NCBI RefSeq assembly: GCF_030296615.1
Contig: NZ_AP027732.1
Location: 806,001-870,000 of the forward strand
Origin: Frondihabitans sucicola
GTDB lineage: Bacteria > Actinomycetota > Actinomycetes > Actinomycetales > Microbacteriaceae
Reading direction: 5' to 3'
Length of the DNA: 64,000 nt
In this document: in pieces, positions 41,751 to 54,786 of the stretch
Numbering within the stretch: position 1 is the stretch's first letter
How the letters are laid out: each line of letters begins with the position of its first letter
Program-made: the position numbers and the translations under genes
Notes under the pieces: generated by a model
Databases searched by the model: none
What the model saw: only the letters and a program-made list of their open reading frames with translations
What the model was told of the DNA's origin: nothing

Positions 41751-42729
41751 CGGGCCTGGCCGTTCTGCTTCTTGGCGCGGTTCTTGCCGACCGGCTGGAC
41801 GCGCTGGGTGGTGACTCGCTTCGGAGTCTCGATCTCGGTGACCGTGATCTCGTTGAGAGCGGTCAGGGGATTGGACGGCTTGCGGGCCTCTTTGTCCTGG
41901 TGACGCTTCGCGAGCCGGGCTTCGCGAGCGAGCGCGGCGTCACTGCCGGGAGTCGGGCTGTTGCGGATGACGACGTACTGCTGACCCATGGTCCAGATGT
42001 TGGAGGTCAGCCAGTAGAACATGACGCCGAGCGGGAAGGACAGACCGGAGAAGAGGAAGACGAGGGGAGGACGTACAGCAGCATCTTCTGCTGGCGGTAC
42101 ATCGGGCTCGCCTTGGTCTCGGGCGACATGTTCTTGGAGGTGAGCTGCAGCTGCGTGTAGAACTGCGATGCGGTCATGACGACGATCATGATGCCGGCGA
42201 TGATCTTGACCGTGATGACATCGGACGACGTGAACGTCTCGTGCAGGGGAGCGCCGAGGAGGCTGGCGCCGGCGAACGAGTCGGAGAGGCCCTTGTTGAG
42301 GAGCCCGATGCCGATCTTTCCGGTCTGGGCATTGTGGAGAACCGTGTAGAGGCTGAAGAACACGGGCATCTGGATCAGCAGCGGAAGACAGGACGACAGC
42401 GGATTGGTGCCGGTCTCCTTGTAGAGGGCCATGGTCTCGCGCGACATCGCCTCGCGGGAGAACTGGTCTTTCTTGCCCTTGTACTTGTCTTGGATCTTCT
42501 TCAGCTGGGGCGCGACTTCCATCATTCGCCGCTGGTTCTTGATCTGACGCACGAAGATCGGGATGAGGCAGACGCGCACGATGATCGTGAGCAGGACGAT
42601 CGAGAGCACCCACGTGACACCGGCGTCGGTGGGAAGGCCGATCGCGGTCAGCACGTAGTGCCAGCCGACGAGGATCGCCTCCACGACCCAGCGGATGGGC
42701 CACAGGATCGTGCCTATGAGGTCAAGCAT
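41747..42729 (-). CDS. yidC: Membrane protein insertase YidC, frameshifted in this sequence
   Basis: About 327 residues from ATG 42729. Starts MLDLIGTILWPIRWVVEAIL. The helices continue with VRVCLIPIFVRQIKNQRRMM, GTNPLSSCLPLLIQMPVFF and a late LGVMFYWLTSNIWTMGQQ. The frame breaks after KMLLYVLP. One base added in the run 42064-42067 restores LVFLFSGLSF. The tail is basic, as in actinobacterial YidC. Inserts membrane proteins with or without SecYEG; essential, so the break is an artefact. Confidence 0.93.
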
Positions 42730-43078
42730 TCTGCGTCAGCCCTTTCGTGGCTTCCACGGGGGCGGCCCCGTGGACGTGTGCAAGTCGTGTTGTCACAAAA
42801 CCCCTGGTCGTCAGGGTGTAACGGTGGTGATGGGGCTCGGGGACGTCGTCGATGCCGCCGGCTGCCCACGGGTGGCAGCGGACGAGCCGCCAACTGCCGA
42901 GCGCGATGCCCTTGACGGCGCCGTGCTTCTGGATCGCCGTGAGCGCGTACTGCGAACACGACGGGTAGTAGCGGCAGACGTCGCCGTACAGGGGTGAGAT
43001 GGACGCCCGGTAGGCGCGCAGGAGCGCCACGCACACGTTGCGCGGAAGAAGTGCCAGAATCTGGACTACGTGCCTCAC
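42722..43078 (-). CDS. yidD: Membrane protein insertion efficiency factor YidD
   Basis: 118 residues from GTG 43078 (MRHVVQILALLPRN). The family core is complete: YRASISPLYGDVCRYYPSCSQYAL and GSWRLVRCHPWAAGGIDDVP. A tail of about 30 residues is unique. It begins between the rnpA stop (43083) and ends overlapping the yidC start by 8 bases, the standard rpmH-rnpA-yidD-yidC order. Confidence 0.93.
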   Translation of the reverse strand: MRHVVQILALLPRNVCVALLRAYRASISPLYGDVCRYYPSCSQYALTAIQKHGAVKGIALGSWRLVRCHPWAAGGIDDVPEPHHHRYTLTTRGFVTTRLAHVHGAAPVEATKGLTQNA

Positions 43079-43082
43079 GCCC

Positions 43083-43478
43083 TCATACCTTCGAACTCGG
43101 TACACCTTTGTCGATGACTTCCGTGATCTCTTCGAGCAGGGTAGACCACGGAACTTCGATACTGCCTGGCAGGGCGCGGATCACCACGTCTGTTCCCTGA
43201 GGGAGAACAGAGAGCTTCTCGTGAGCGATCGCCTTGAGGCGACGGCGGACGGTATTTCGCACGACGGCGTTGCCGACGGTCTTCGCGACGATGAACCCGA
43301 ACCGGACCTCCGGCGCCCGCGCTGATCCCGACTGTCCGGGGAAGTCACGGACGGGAAGCTCACGTGCGGGGACGACGCGCACGTAGACGACACAGTGCGC
43401 CGTGGCCGACTTGCGGCCACGACGCACGGTGTTGCGATAGTCGTCAGCGCGAACGATCCGGTTGGCACGCGCCAACAC
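43083..43478 (-). CDS. rnpA: Ribonuclease P protein component
   Basis: 131 residues. The RNR motif region ([20 protein letters not shown]) is complete, with the N-terminal [19 protein letters not shown]. It holds the RNase P RNA for tRNA 5' processing. 26 bases after rpmH. Confidence 0.95.
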   Translation of the reverse strand: MLARANRIVRADDYRNTVRRGRKSATAHCVVYVRVVPARELPVRDFPGQSGSARAPEVRFGFIVAKTVGNAVVRNTVRRRLKAIAHEKLSVLPQGTDVVIRALPGSIEVPWSTLLEEITEVIDKGVPSSKV

Positions 43479-43504
43479 GAGAGCCTCGACCCTGCGCGGC
43501 TGGC

Positions 43505-43642
43505 TTACGCGGAGAGCTCGGTGCGGCCCTTGCCGCGGCGAGCGGCGAGGATGGCGCGGCCGGCGCGGGTGCGCATGCGGGCACGGAAACCGTGCTTCTT
43601 GGCACGGCGACGGTTGTTCGGCTGGAAAGTGCGCTTGCTCAT
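43505..43642 (-). CDS. rpmH: 50S ribosomal protein L34
   Basis: 45 residues: [20 protein letters not shown], then [19 protein letters not shown], the invariant family pattern. First gene of the minus-strand rpmH-rnpA-yidD-yidC-jag-rsmG-parA-parB block, leading away from the origin; divergent from dnaA. Confidence 0.97.
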   Translation of the reverse strand: MSKRTFQPNNRRRAKKHGFRARMRTRAGRAILAARRGKGRTELSA

Positions 43643-44032
43643 GGTTTCGTCTCCATAGGGAAAGGACCGAGCCAGGTGCCGCAGTCCGAAAAGTCTGGTC
43701 AGCCCAAAGGTGGCTGAAATCAACTGGTTAAAACTACGCGACGGGGGCTCGGGGGTCAAACGCGAGCCAAAACGATCATTATCCACAGTGGGGAAAACTT
43801 CGGTTGCGTTTCCCCCGCCGTGTCGAACTAAGGTGGGGGAGTCCCGAGCGCGATCACCACGGGATCAGCGGAGAAACCCGAAGTTCCCCCGCCCCACGCG
43901 AGTTGCACAGCCGGTGGATAACCCTGTGAACAACCCTGTTGAGAAGTCGGCCCGGTTCACACGACAAAGATCCCCGCACCACAGGATCCCCGCACCACAG
44001 GCCGAAGCAATGTCAGAGGAATTGAGAACACA
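43643..44032. promoter_or_regulatory. rpmH-dnaA intergenic region with DnaA boxes
   Basis: Contains an exact ttatccaca at 43779-43787 and near matches such as ggtggataa and tgtgaacaa at about 43912-43932. Probably holds both divergent promoters and the DnaA autoregulation sites. Confidence 0.6.
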
Positions 44033-45447
44033 GTGACGAGTACGATCGACCCGGTCCAGGGCCTCTGGCGATCCGTCCTCGCCCGGCTCACGACCGACGA
44101 CCGCATCACCCCTCAGCTCCACGGCTTCGTCAGCCTCGTCGAGCCCAAGGGGTCCTCGGCGACACCCTGTATCTCGAGGTGCCCAACGAGTTGACCCGCG
44201 GAATGCTCGAGCAGCGCATCCGCGAGCCTCTTCTCGAGGCCATCGGCGCCCTCGACGACACGTCCGTCTCGAGCTTCGCCATCACGGTGAACCCCGACAT
44301 CACTCCCGACACTCTCAGCGAGCCGCGAGAGCAGGCCGAACAGAACCAGTACGTCGAGGCCCCGTTCGTGCCGGCGCCGGTCGAGGTCGCCACCGGCGGC
44401 AAGCGCAACGACTCACGGCTCAACCCGAAGTACAGCTTCGACAACTTCGTCATCGGCGCCTCCAACCGCTTCGCCCACGCCGCGGCCGTCGCCGTGAGCG
44501 AAGCGCCGGCCAAGGCCTACAATCCCCTCTTCATCTATGGCGAGTCCGGCCTGGGCAAGACCCACCTCCTCCACGCCATCGGCCACTACGCCGAGAGCAT
44601 GTATCCCGGGATCCGTGTCCGCTACGTCTCGAGCGAAGAGTTCACCAACGACTTCATCAACTCGATCGCGAACAACCGCTCGAGCCAGTTCCAGCAGCGC
44701 TATCGCGAGATCGACATCCTGCTGATCGACGACATCCAGTTCCTCCAAGGCAAAGACTCCACACAGGAGGCCTTCTTCCACACCTTCAATACGCTCCACG
44801 ATCACGACAAGCAGCTCGTGATCACCAGCGACCTGCCGCCGAAGCACCTCACCGGTTTCGAAGACCGGATGCGCTCGCGATTCGAGTGGGGCCTGATCAC
44901 CGACGTCCAGGCGCCCGATCTCGAGACCCGCATCGCGATCCTGCGCAAGAAGGCCCAGAGCGAGAAGCTGCTCGTCCGCGACGAGATCCTCGAATACATG
45001 GCCACCAAGGTCTCGAGCAACATCCGCGAGCTCGAGGGCACGCTGATCCGGGTCACCGCGTTCGCCAGCCTGAACCGCACGGCCGTCGACATGGCCCTGG
45101 TGCAGACGGTCTTGAAAGACCTGATCACGCTCGACGAAGACAACATCATCGCGCCGGTCGACATCATCAACCACACGGCCGATTACTTCAAGCTCTCGGT
45201 CGACGACCTGTACGGCTCGTCCCGCTCGCAGGCGATCGCCACCGCTCGGCAGATCGCCATGTACCTCTGCCGCGAGCTGACCAACCTCTCCCTTCCGAAG
45301 ATCGGCCAGCTGTTCGGCAACCGCGACCACACCACGGTGATGTACGCCAACAAGAAGATCTCCGAGCTGATGAAAGAACGTCGCTCGATCTACAACCAGG
45401 TCACCGAACTCACCAGCCGGATCAAGCAGGATCACCGGTACAAGTAG
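44033..45447 (+). CDS. dnaA: Chromosomal replication initiator DnaA, frameshifted in this sequence
   Basis: About 471 residues from GTG 44033. Domain I starts [20 protein letters not shown]. The frame breaks at LVEPKG; one extra G in the run at 44149-44152 restores [17 protein letters not shown]. Domain II is a short linker. Domain III AAA+ has the [18 protein letters not shown] Walker A and the [11 protein letters not shown] Walker B. Domain IV has the DnaA-box signature [16 protein letters not shown]. Divergent from rpmH, first plus-strand gene of the origin. Confidence 0.96.
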
Positions 45448-46028
45448 CCCGAGGCCCGCGCCCGTCGACAGAGGGAAGCGCGCGAAGCGATGTCGCAGCA
45501 GGGCAGAGCAGAGGGCGCAGGATCCTGCCTCCCGTTCCCGGCCCGAGCCGCGATCCCCTGATCGTCGGCACGCTCCTGTCCCCTCTCACGTCCCCCTGGG
45601 GACGCCCCTGTGGGTCTTAAAGCGGACCCGTTTCCCCCAGTGTGGATAACTTGTGGATAGTCGTGGATAACCGGCGGCAAATTGTTCACTCCGGAGGTCG
45701 CCCTGTGAATGACAAGACGTCGCCGACCGGTCGAGCCCACAGGGCCACCCGCTTCGACTCACAATCCATCAACAACTCACACGGGTGTAGTTCCCAGTCG
45801 CCAAGCGGTTATTAACAAGTTATCCACACTGTGCACAACGGTTAAGACTGTTACTCCTTCTTAAAAGATTCATTGGGAGAGACAACCTTGTGGATCGTTC
45901 GGCCGCCTGGGAACCCCGGAACCACCTGGAGAATTGCTGTGCCAGTATTAACCGGCCAGGCGCGATCCATGCCCGGCTCGAGCATTCGATGGCGGTTCCG
46001 ACAGGGCCGCACCGTAAGGGGTCACAGC
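45448..46028. promoter_or_regulatory. oriC: Replication origin oriC (dnaA-dnaN intergenic)
   Basis: DnaA boxes: tgtggataa 45641-45649, tgtggatag 45652-45660, cgtggataa 45662-45670, ttatccaca 45820-45828, with further near matches around 45684 and 45830. An AT-rich stretch at 45838-45878 (gttaagactgttactccttc and following) is the likely unwinding element. This is the standard actinobacterial oriC position. Confidence 0.85.
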
Positions 46029-47177
46029 GTGAAGTTCCAGGTCAACCGCGATGTCTTCAGCGACGCCGTCTCGTTCGCCGTCAAGCTGCTTCCTCAGCGG
46101 ACGACCCTTCCGATCCTGAGCGGTGTGCTCATCGAGGCCCACGAGGGCGGGCTCACACTGTCGTCGTTCGACTACGAGGTCTCGTCGCAGACGAGCATCG
46201 CCGCCGAGGTCGACGAGTCGGGCACGATCCTCGTCTCCGGCCGGCTCCTCGCCGACATCGCCAACCGCCTCCCCAACGCGCCCGTCGTCTTCACCACCGA
46301 AGAGACCCGCATCAGCGTGTCGTGCGGGTCGGCCAACTTCTCCCTGCTGAGCATGCCGGTCGAGGAGTACCCGACGCTGCCCGCAGCCGGCGAGCAATCG
46401 GGGGTCGTTCCCGGCGACAAGTTCTCCCTCGCCGTGTCGCAGGTCGCCGTCGCAGCGTCGCGCGACGACGTCACGCCCGTGATCACGGGTGTGCAGCTCG
46501 AGGTCACCGAGAATGCCCTGTCGCTCGTCGCCACCGACCGCTACCGCGTCGCGGTCCGAGGCATCGACTGGGATCCGGGCACCGCAGCCTCCACCGAGAC
46601 GCTCACGGCGCTCGTCCCGGCTCGCACCCTCCAGGAGGTCGGCAAGACCTTCGGCAGCGCGTCGACCCTGTCGGTCTCGATCACGGGGAGCGAAGACCGC
46701 GAGCTCATCTCGTTCCAGGCCGACAACAAGACCGTCACATCACTGCTGATCAAGGGCAACTTCCCGCCCGTCAAGCGACTCTTCCCCGAGACGGTCGAGA
46801 ACTACGCGGTGATGAACACCGCCGACCTCGTGGAGGCGACACGTCGCGTGTCGCTCGTCCTCGAGCGCGAAGCAGCTTTGAGATTCACGTTCACGATCGA
46901 CGGCCTCACCCTCGAGGCAATCGGCAGCGAACAAGCGCAGGCGTCAGAGTCGATCGACGCGCTCCTGACCGGAGACGACACCGTGGTTTCCCTGAAGCCG
47001 CAGTTCCTCCTGGACGGACTGGGAGCCGTTCACTCGGAGTTCGTCCGCATCTCGTTCACCAAGACCGAGAACCCGAACAAACCGGGTCCGGTGCTGATCA
47101 CGAGCCAATCCTCGAAAGACCAGCCCGGAGCGGACAGCTACAAGTACCTCCTCCAGCCCAATCTCCTGTTGCGCTGA
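46029..47177 (+). CDS. dnaN: DNA polymerase III beta sliding clamp
   Basis: 382 residues from GTG 46029 (MKFQVNRDVFSDAVSFAVKL). Three clamp domains are present, with TTLPILSGVLIEA, PVITGVQLEV, SLVATDRYRVAVRG and an intact C-terminus. It rings DNA and holds polymerase III and repair proteins. Longer readings to 45873 would run through oriC. Confidence 0.97.
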   Translation: MKFQVNRDVFSDAVSFAVKLLPQRTTLPILSGVLIEAHEGGLTLSSFDYEVSSQTSIAAEVDESGTILVSGRLLADIANRLPNAPVVFTTEETRISVSCGSANFSLLSMPVEEYPTLPAAGEQSGVVPGDKFSLAVSQVAVAASRDDVTPVITGVQLEVTENALSLVATDRYRVAVRGIDWDPGTAASTETLTALVPARTLQEVGKTFGSASTLSVSITGSEDRELISFQADNKTVTSLLIKGNFPPVKRLFPETVENYAVMNTADLVEATRRVSLVLEREAALRFTFTIDGLTLEAIGSEQAQASESIDALLTGDDTVVSLKPQFLLDGLGAVHSEFVRISFTKTENPNKPGPVLITSQSSKDQPGADSYKYLLQPNLLLR

Positions 47178-47242
47178 TCGCGCACTCCACCGAGGGCGCG
47201 GCCGAACAGCGGCCTGCGCGCTCAACAGAACAAAGGAATCTC

Positions 47243-48133
47243 ATGCACATCGGCCTCATCGGTCTCGGCAAAATGGGCAACAACATGCGTGCTCGCCTCC
47301 GTGAGCACGACATCGAGGTGACCGGCTACGACAACAACCCGGCCGTTTCCGACGTCGCCAGCCTGAAAGACCTCGCAGCCGCGCTGCCCGCTCCCCGCAT
47401 CGTCTGGGCCATGGTCCCGTCCGGTCCCATCACCGCCGGCGTCATCAAAGAGCTGTCCGAGGTCCTGTCGGAGGGTGACATGGTCATCGACGGCGGCAAC
47501 TCGAAGTTCACCAGCGACTTCGACAACGAGAAGCTCCTCTCCGCCAAGGGCATCAACTACGTCGATGCGGGTGTCTCCGGCGGCGTCTGGGGCCTCCAGA
47601 ACGGCTACGGCCTCATGGTCGGCGGCAGCGACGAGAACGTCGGCGCGGCCATGCCCATCTTCGACGCCCTGCGCCCAGACGGTCCCCAGGCCGAGGGCTT
47701 CGTCCACGTCGGCCCGGTCGGCGCCGGCCACTACGCCAAGATGGTGCACAACGGCATCGAGTACGCGATCATGCAGGCGTACGGCGAGGGCTTCGAACTC
47801 CTCGAGACCAAGAAAGACCTCATCAAAGACGTCACAGGCACCTTCAAGGCCTGGCAGCGCGGAACGGTCGTGCGCTCGTGGCTGCTCGAGCTGCTCGTGC
47901 TCGGGCTCGAACAAGACCCGTCGTTCGAAGAGATCTCGGGCTACGTCGAAGACTCCGGCGAGGGTCGTTGGACACTCGAAGAGGCCATCGACAACGCCGT
48001 TCCGATGCCCGCGATCAGCGCGTCGATCTTCGCGCGCTTCGTCTCCCGGCAGGGCGATGGTTCGCCGACGATGAAGGCCGTTGCGGCCCTGCGCAACCAG
48101 TTCGGCGGTCACGCCGTCAAGAAGGCCGACTAA
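47243..48133 (+). CDS. gnd: 6-phosphogluconate dehydrogenase (decarboxylating), short NAD-type
   Basis: 296 residues from ATG 47243 (caaaggaatc before it). Rossmann IGLIGLGKMGNNM, the VIDGGNSKFT and AGVSGGVWGLQNGYGLMVGG segments, and the catalytic Lys/Asn motif HYAKMVHNGIEYAIMQAYGE. The short length is that of the GndA/YqeC-like NAD enzymes rather than the 470-residue form. It makes ribulose-5-phosphate and CO2. Its place between dnaN and recF is conserved in actinobacteria. Confidence 0.95.
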   Translation: MHIGLIGLGKMGNNMRARLREHDIEVTGYDNNPAVSDVASLKDLAAALPAPRIVWAMVPSGPITAGVIKELSEVLSEGDMVIDGGNSKFTSDFDNEKLLSAKGINYVDAGVSGGVWGLQNGYGLMVGGSDENVGAAMPIFDALRPDGPQAEGFVHVGPVGAGHYAKMVHNGIEYAIMQAYGEGFELLETKKDLIKDVTGTFKAWQRGTVVRSWLLELLVLGLEQDPSFEEISGYVEDSGEGRWTLEEAIDNAVPMPAISASIFARFVSRQGDGSPTMKAVAALRNQFGGHAVKKAD

Positions 48134-48162
48134 GCCTTCACAGCACGACCAGACGGGCCCGC

Positions 48163-49326
48163 GTGCGAGTACTCCACCTCAGCTTGACCGACTTCCGCAA
48201 TTACGCATCGGCTGAAGTCACTCTCGAGCGCGGGCCCAACCTCTTCGTGGGCCGGAACGGCCAGGGCAAGACGAACCTCGTCGAGTCCCTCGGCTACCTG
48301 GCCACCCTGGGTTCGCACCGGGTCTCGAGCGACGCAGCCCTCATCCGGCAGGGCGCCGACTCGGCCATCGTGCGAGCCCGGCTCGAGAGCGCCGAGCGAG
48401 ATCTGCTCGCCGAGGTGCAGATCAATCGTTCGTCGCCGAACCGCGCGCAGATCAACCGCGGGGCGATCAAGCCGCGCGAGCTTCCCCGCTATTTCTCGAG
48501 TATCCTGTTCGCCCCCGAAGACCTGTCGCTGGTGCGAGGCGAGCCGAGCGGTCGCCGCCGGTTCCTCGACGAACTGCTCGTGGCGCGCAACCCCCGGCTC
48601 TCCGGGGTCTTGAGCGATTACGACCGCGTCCTCCGCCAGCGCAACACTCTCTTGAAATCGGCCAGGGCGTCCGGGGTCAAGGGCGACAAGCTCTCGACCC
48701 TCGACATCTGGGACGACCGGCTGGTCGTCCTCGGGTCCGAGATCATCGCCGCGAGGCAGGTCCTCGTCGGTCTCCTCCTCCCCGAGGTGTCGGCGGCCTA
48801 CCAGGCCGTGGCGGGCGACGACCACGCCGCGACCCTCGCGATGGTGGCGAGCATCCGCGGGACCGTCTCGGGAGACGACGAACCTCTCGAAACCGGCCAG
48901 GAGCCTGTTCCCTCCACCGAGATCGACCCCCTTTTCCGTGAGGCGCTGGCCCGCGTCCGGCGCTCCGAGCTCGACCGCGGAATCACCCTGGTCGGTCCGC
49001 ACCGAGACGACCTGTTCCTCTCCCTCAACGGGCTGCCGGCACGCGGCTACGCCAGCCACGGAGAATCGTGGTCGTTCGCCCTCGCCCTGAAACTGGCCTC
49101 GGCAGCCGTCCTCCGAACCGACTCGGTCACGGGCGATCCCGTCATCGTCCTCGACGACGTGTTCGCCGAGCTCGACCGGTCGCGTCGGGAGCGCCTGGCC
49201 GACGCGGTGGCCGACTACGAACAGGTCCTCATCACGGCCGCGGTCGAAGAAGACGTCCCCGAGCGCCTCGCGGCCCACACCATCCGCATCTCACAAGGAA
49301 CCATCCTCGACGAGGTGGCGACGTGA
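48163..49326 (+). CDS. recF: DNA replication and repair protein RecF
   Basis: 387 residues from GTG 48163. SMC-like ATPase with Walker A VGRNGQGKTN in LERGPNLFVGRNGQGKTNLV, the signature-type segment SHGESWSFALALKL and Walker B PVIVLDDVFAELD. It loads RecA at gaps through RecOR. Its stop overlaps the next gene. Confidence 0.95.
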   Translation: MRVLHLSLTDFRNYASAEVTLERGPNLFVGRNGQGKTNLVESLGYLATLGSHRVSSDAALIRQGADSAIVRARLESAERDLLAEVQINRSSPNRAQINRGAIKPRELPRYFSSILFAPEDLSLVRGEPSGRRRFLDELLVARNPRLSGVLSDYDRVLRQRNTLLKSARASGVKGDKLSTLDIWDDRLVVLGSEIIAARQVLVGLLLPEVSAAYQAVAGDDHAATLAMVASIRGTVSGDDEPLETGQEPVPSTEIDPLFREALARVRRSELDRGITLVGPHRDDLFLSLNGLPARGYASHGESWSFALALKLASAAVLRTDSVTGDPVIVLDDVFAELDRSRRERLADAVADYEQVLITAAVEEDVPERLAAHTIRISQGTILDEVAT

Positions 49327-49832
49327 GCCCGCGTCCGGCCGCGCCCGCCGACGACAACGAGGCCCAGCGGGTGTACCTGCGCTTTCGGCGCGTCTTCGGC
49401 GACCCGTCCACCAGGTCGCGAGACGCGAAGCGCAGGATCGCGAGATCCGGGGCTCCCAGCCAGCCGTTCGGTTCGGGGCGCGACCCGAAGGGCATCGCCG
49501 ACGTGATCCTGGGCGTCACGACCGAACTCGGCTGGAACAGCACCCTGGCGCAGTCCGATCTCATGATCGCGTGGCCCCAGCTGGTCGGCGGCGAGCTGGC
49601 CGATCACTCCGTGCCGGTCGGCATCGAAGACGGGACGCTCACCGTCCAGTGCGATTCGACGGCGTGGGCGACACAGCTCCGGTTGATGCGCTCCCAGGTG
49701 ACCACCGCCATCATCGCGACCTACCCCGAAGCGGGTATCGAGTCGATGCGTTTTCTGGGCCCCAACGCCCCGACCTGGAAACGCGGCCCCAGATCGGTTC
49801 CAGGGCGTGGCCCTCGCGATACTTACGGTTGA
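49323..49832 (+). CDS. dciA: DUF721 / DciA family helicase-loading protein
   Basis: 169 residues from GTG 49323. The DUF721 KH-like core is at about 60-145 (DVILGVTTELGWNSTLAQSD, WPQLVGGELADHSVPVGIED, TLTVQCDSTAWATQLRL), after a basic disordered N-terminus. In Mycobacterium the protein at this place (Rv0004) is DciA, which loads or assists DnaB. Coupled to recF; followed by a short terminator. Confidence 0.88.
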   Translation: MSPRPAAPADDNEAQRVYLRFRRVFGDPSTRSRDAKRRIARSGAPSQPFGSGRDPKGIADVILGVTTELGWNSTLAQSDLMIAWPQLVGGELADHSVPVGIEDGTLTVQCDSTAWATQLRLMRSQVTTAIIATYPEAGIESMRFLGPNAPTWKRGPRSVPGRGPRDTYG

Positions 49833-49865
49833 CAAGGGTGAATCGGTCACCCGGCTCCTGAAAAT

Positions 49866-49884
49866 CGCTCTGAGAGCGTTTTTT
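49866..49884 (+). terminator. Short Rho-independent terminator
   Basis: cgctc / gagcg stem around tga, followed by six T. It ends the dnaN-dciA transcript; a gyrB promoter with a TAGACT -10 at 49909-49914 seems to follow. Confidence 0.55.
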
Positions 49885-49911
49885 GCCCCGCCGCCCGGAG
49901 TCCTGCGGTAG

Positions 49912-52014
<2,103 letters not shown>

Positions 52015-52088
52015 TCCGCGCCGGCCCTTGGCCGGCGCCCAGGCCGTGAGCAGGATGCTCGTGGCCGGCTACCGAAAGAACACACACG

Positions 52089-54786
52089 ATGGCAGACGAG
52101 ACCGACGACACGACCGGCGGCATTCCCGAAGGTGTGGAGCCCCGCGAGTTCGCGGCAGCGCTGAAGCGCGACAGCATCGAAGCGGTCGACCTTCAGCTCG
52201 AGATGCAGCGCTCCTACCTCGACTACGCGATGAGCGTCATCGTGGGGCGCGCCCTCCCGGAGGTGCGCGACGGCCTCAAGCCGGTACACCGCCGCGTGAT
52301 CTACGCGATGTACGACGGCGGCTACCGGCCCGACCGCGCCTTCTCGAAGTGCGCGCGCGTCGTCGGCGAGGTGATGGGAAACTTCCACCCCCACGGCGAC
52401 TCGGCCATCTACGACGCCCTCGTCCGGCTCGTCCAGCCGTGGAGCCTCCGCTACCCGCTGGCCCTCGGGCAGGGCAACTTCGGTTCGCCCGGCAACGACG
52501 GCGCAGCGGCACCCCGGTACACAGAGACCAAGATGGCCCCGCTGGCACTCGAGATGGTGCGCGACATCGACGAAGACACCGTCGACTTCCAAGACAACTA
52601 CGACGGTCGCACGCAAGAACCCGCGATCCTGCCCGCCCGGTTCCCGAACCTCCTCGTGAACGGCTCGGTCGGCATCGCGGTCGGCATGGCCACCAACATC
52701 CCTCCGCACAACCTGCGCGAGGTGGCCGCCGGCGCCCAGTGGTACCTCGAGCACCCCGACGCCAACCGCGAGGAGCTCCTCGAGGCGCTCATGCAGCGCA
52801 TCAAGGGCCCGGACTTCCCGACCGGCGCGCAGATCCTCGGCGTCCGCGGCATCCACGACGCCTACCGCACCGGTCGCGGCTCGATCACCATGCGCTCGGT
52901 CGTCAACGTCGAGGAGATCCAGGGGCGCACCTGCCTCGTGGTCACCGAGCTGCCCTACCAGGTCAACCCCGACAACCTGGCGATCAAGATCGCCGACCTC
53001 GTGAAAGAGGGCCGCGTCGCCGGCATCGCCGATATCCGCGACGAGACCTCCGGCCGAACGGGTCAGCGGCTGGTCATCGTGCTCAAGCGCGACGCGGTCG
53101 CGAAGGTCGTCCTCAACAACCTCTACAAGCACACCTCTCTGCAAGAGAACTTCGGTGCGAACATGCTGGCGATCGTCGACGGTGTGCCGCGCACGCTGCC
53201 CCTCGACGGCTTCATCTCCGCGTGGGTCGACCACCAGATCGAGGTCATCGTCCGCCGCACGCAGTTCCGTCTGCGGAAGGCCGAAGCAGACGCGCACATC
53301 CTGCGCGGGTACATCAAGGCCCTCGACGCCCTCGACGACGTCATCGCCCTGATCCGCCGGTCGCAGACCGTCGACGACGCCCGAGCCGGGCTGATCGATC
53401 TCCTCGACGTCGACGAGCTCCAGGCCAACGCCATCCTCGCGATGCAGCTGCGCCGCTTGGCCGCTCTGGAGCGCCAGAAGATCCAGGACGACCACGACGA
53501 GCTCGAGCGCAAGATCCTCGACTTCCAGGACATCCTGGCGAAGCCCGTCCGTCAGCGCACGATCGTCAGCGAAGAACTTCAAGAGATCACCGACAAGTTC
53601 GGCGACGACCGTCGCACCGAGATCATGTTCGGCTTCGACGGCGACATGAGCGTCGAAGACCTCATCCCCGAAGAGGAGATGGTGGTCACGCTGACCCGCG
53701 GCGGTTACATCAAGCGCACGCGCAGCGACAACTACCGGTCGCAGCACCGCGGCGGCAAGGAGTCAAGGGCGCTCAGCTCCGCGCCGACGACGTGGTCGAG
53801 CACTTCTTCGTCACGACGACGCACCACTGGCTGCTGTTCCTGACCAACAAGGGGCGCGTGTACCGCGCCAAGGCGTACGAACTGCAGGAGGCCGGGCGCG
53901 ACGCCAAGGGCCAGCACGTCGCCAACCTGCTCGCGATGCAGCCCGACGAAGAGATCTCGCAGGTGCTCGACATCCGCGACTACGAGGTCGCCCAGTACCT
54001 CGTGCTCGCGACCCGCGACGGCCTCATCAAGAAGACGGCCCTCACCGAGTACGACACCAACCGCACCGGTGGCATCATCGCCATCAACCTGCGCGAAGAA
54101 GACGAACTCGTCTCGGCCCTCCTCGTCGACGAGCACGACGATCTCCTGCTGGTCTCGCGGCACGGCATGTCGCTGCGCTTCACGGCCTCGAACGACTCGT
54201 TGCGGCCGATGGGGCGCTCGACCTCCGGCGTGAAGGGCATGACCTTCCGTGGCGACGACTCGCTGCTGTCGGCCTCGGTCGTCGGTGAAGAGGGCTACGT
54301 GTTCGTGGTCACCGAGGGCGGCTACGCCAAGCGCACCGCCGCCGACCAGTACCGCGTGCAGAACCGCGGCGGACTCGGCATCAAGGTCGCGAAGCTCGCC
54401 GAGTCGCGCGGCGACCTCGCCGGCGCCATGATCGTCACCGAAGACGACGAGGTGCTCGTCGTCCTGTCGGGGGCAAGGTCGTCCGTTCGGCCGTGGCCGA
54501 GGTCCCCGCCAAGGGTCGCGACACGATGGGTGTCGTGTTCGCGCGATTCGCCTCCGACGACAAGATCATCGCCGTGGCCCGCAACACCGAGCGCAACCTC
54601 GAGGTCGCAGACGACGAGGACCTCTCCGAATCGGAAGATGCTCCTTCAGACGGAGGCGCGGCGGTAGACGTCGATGAGACGGTTGATAGTGTGTCCCCCG
54701 GCGCAACCAGCGCCGCCGACACCGACACCACGCCCGAAGACGGCACCACGGGTGAGCCCGCCGGAGAGGACACGACCGAAGAATGA
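52089..54786 (+). CDS. gyrA: DNA gyrase subunit A, two frameshifts in this sequence
   Basis: About 899 residues once repaired. Winged-helix and tower domains with the active-site Tyr134 ([10 protein letters not shown]). The quinolone-resistance region reads [13 protein letters not shown], with wild-type-like Ser105 and Asp109. C-terminal beta-pinwheel blades follow, with a Glu/Asp-rich tail. The frame breaks at 53759-53760 (GG, needs GGG to give [20 protein letters not shown]) and at 54469-54473 (G5, needs G6 to give [19 protein letters not shown]). ATGA overlap with the next gene. Confidence 0.95.
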
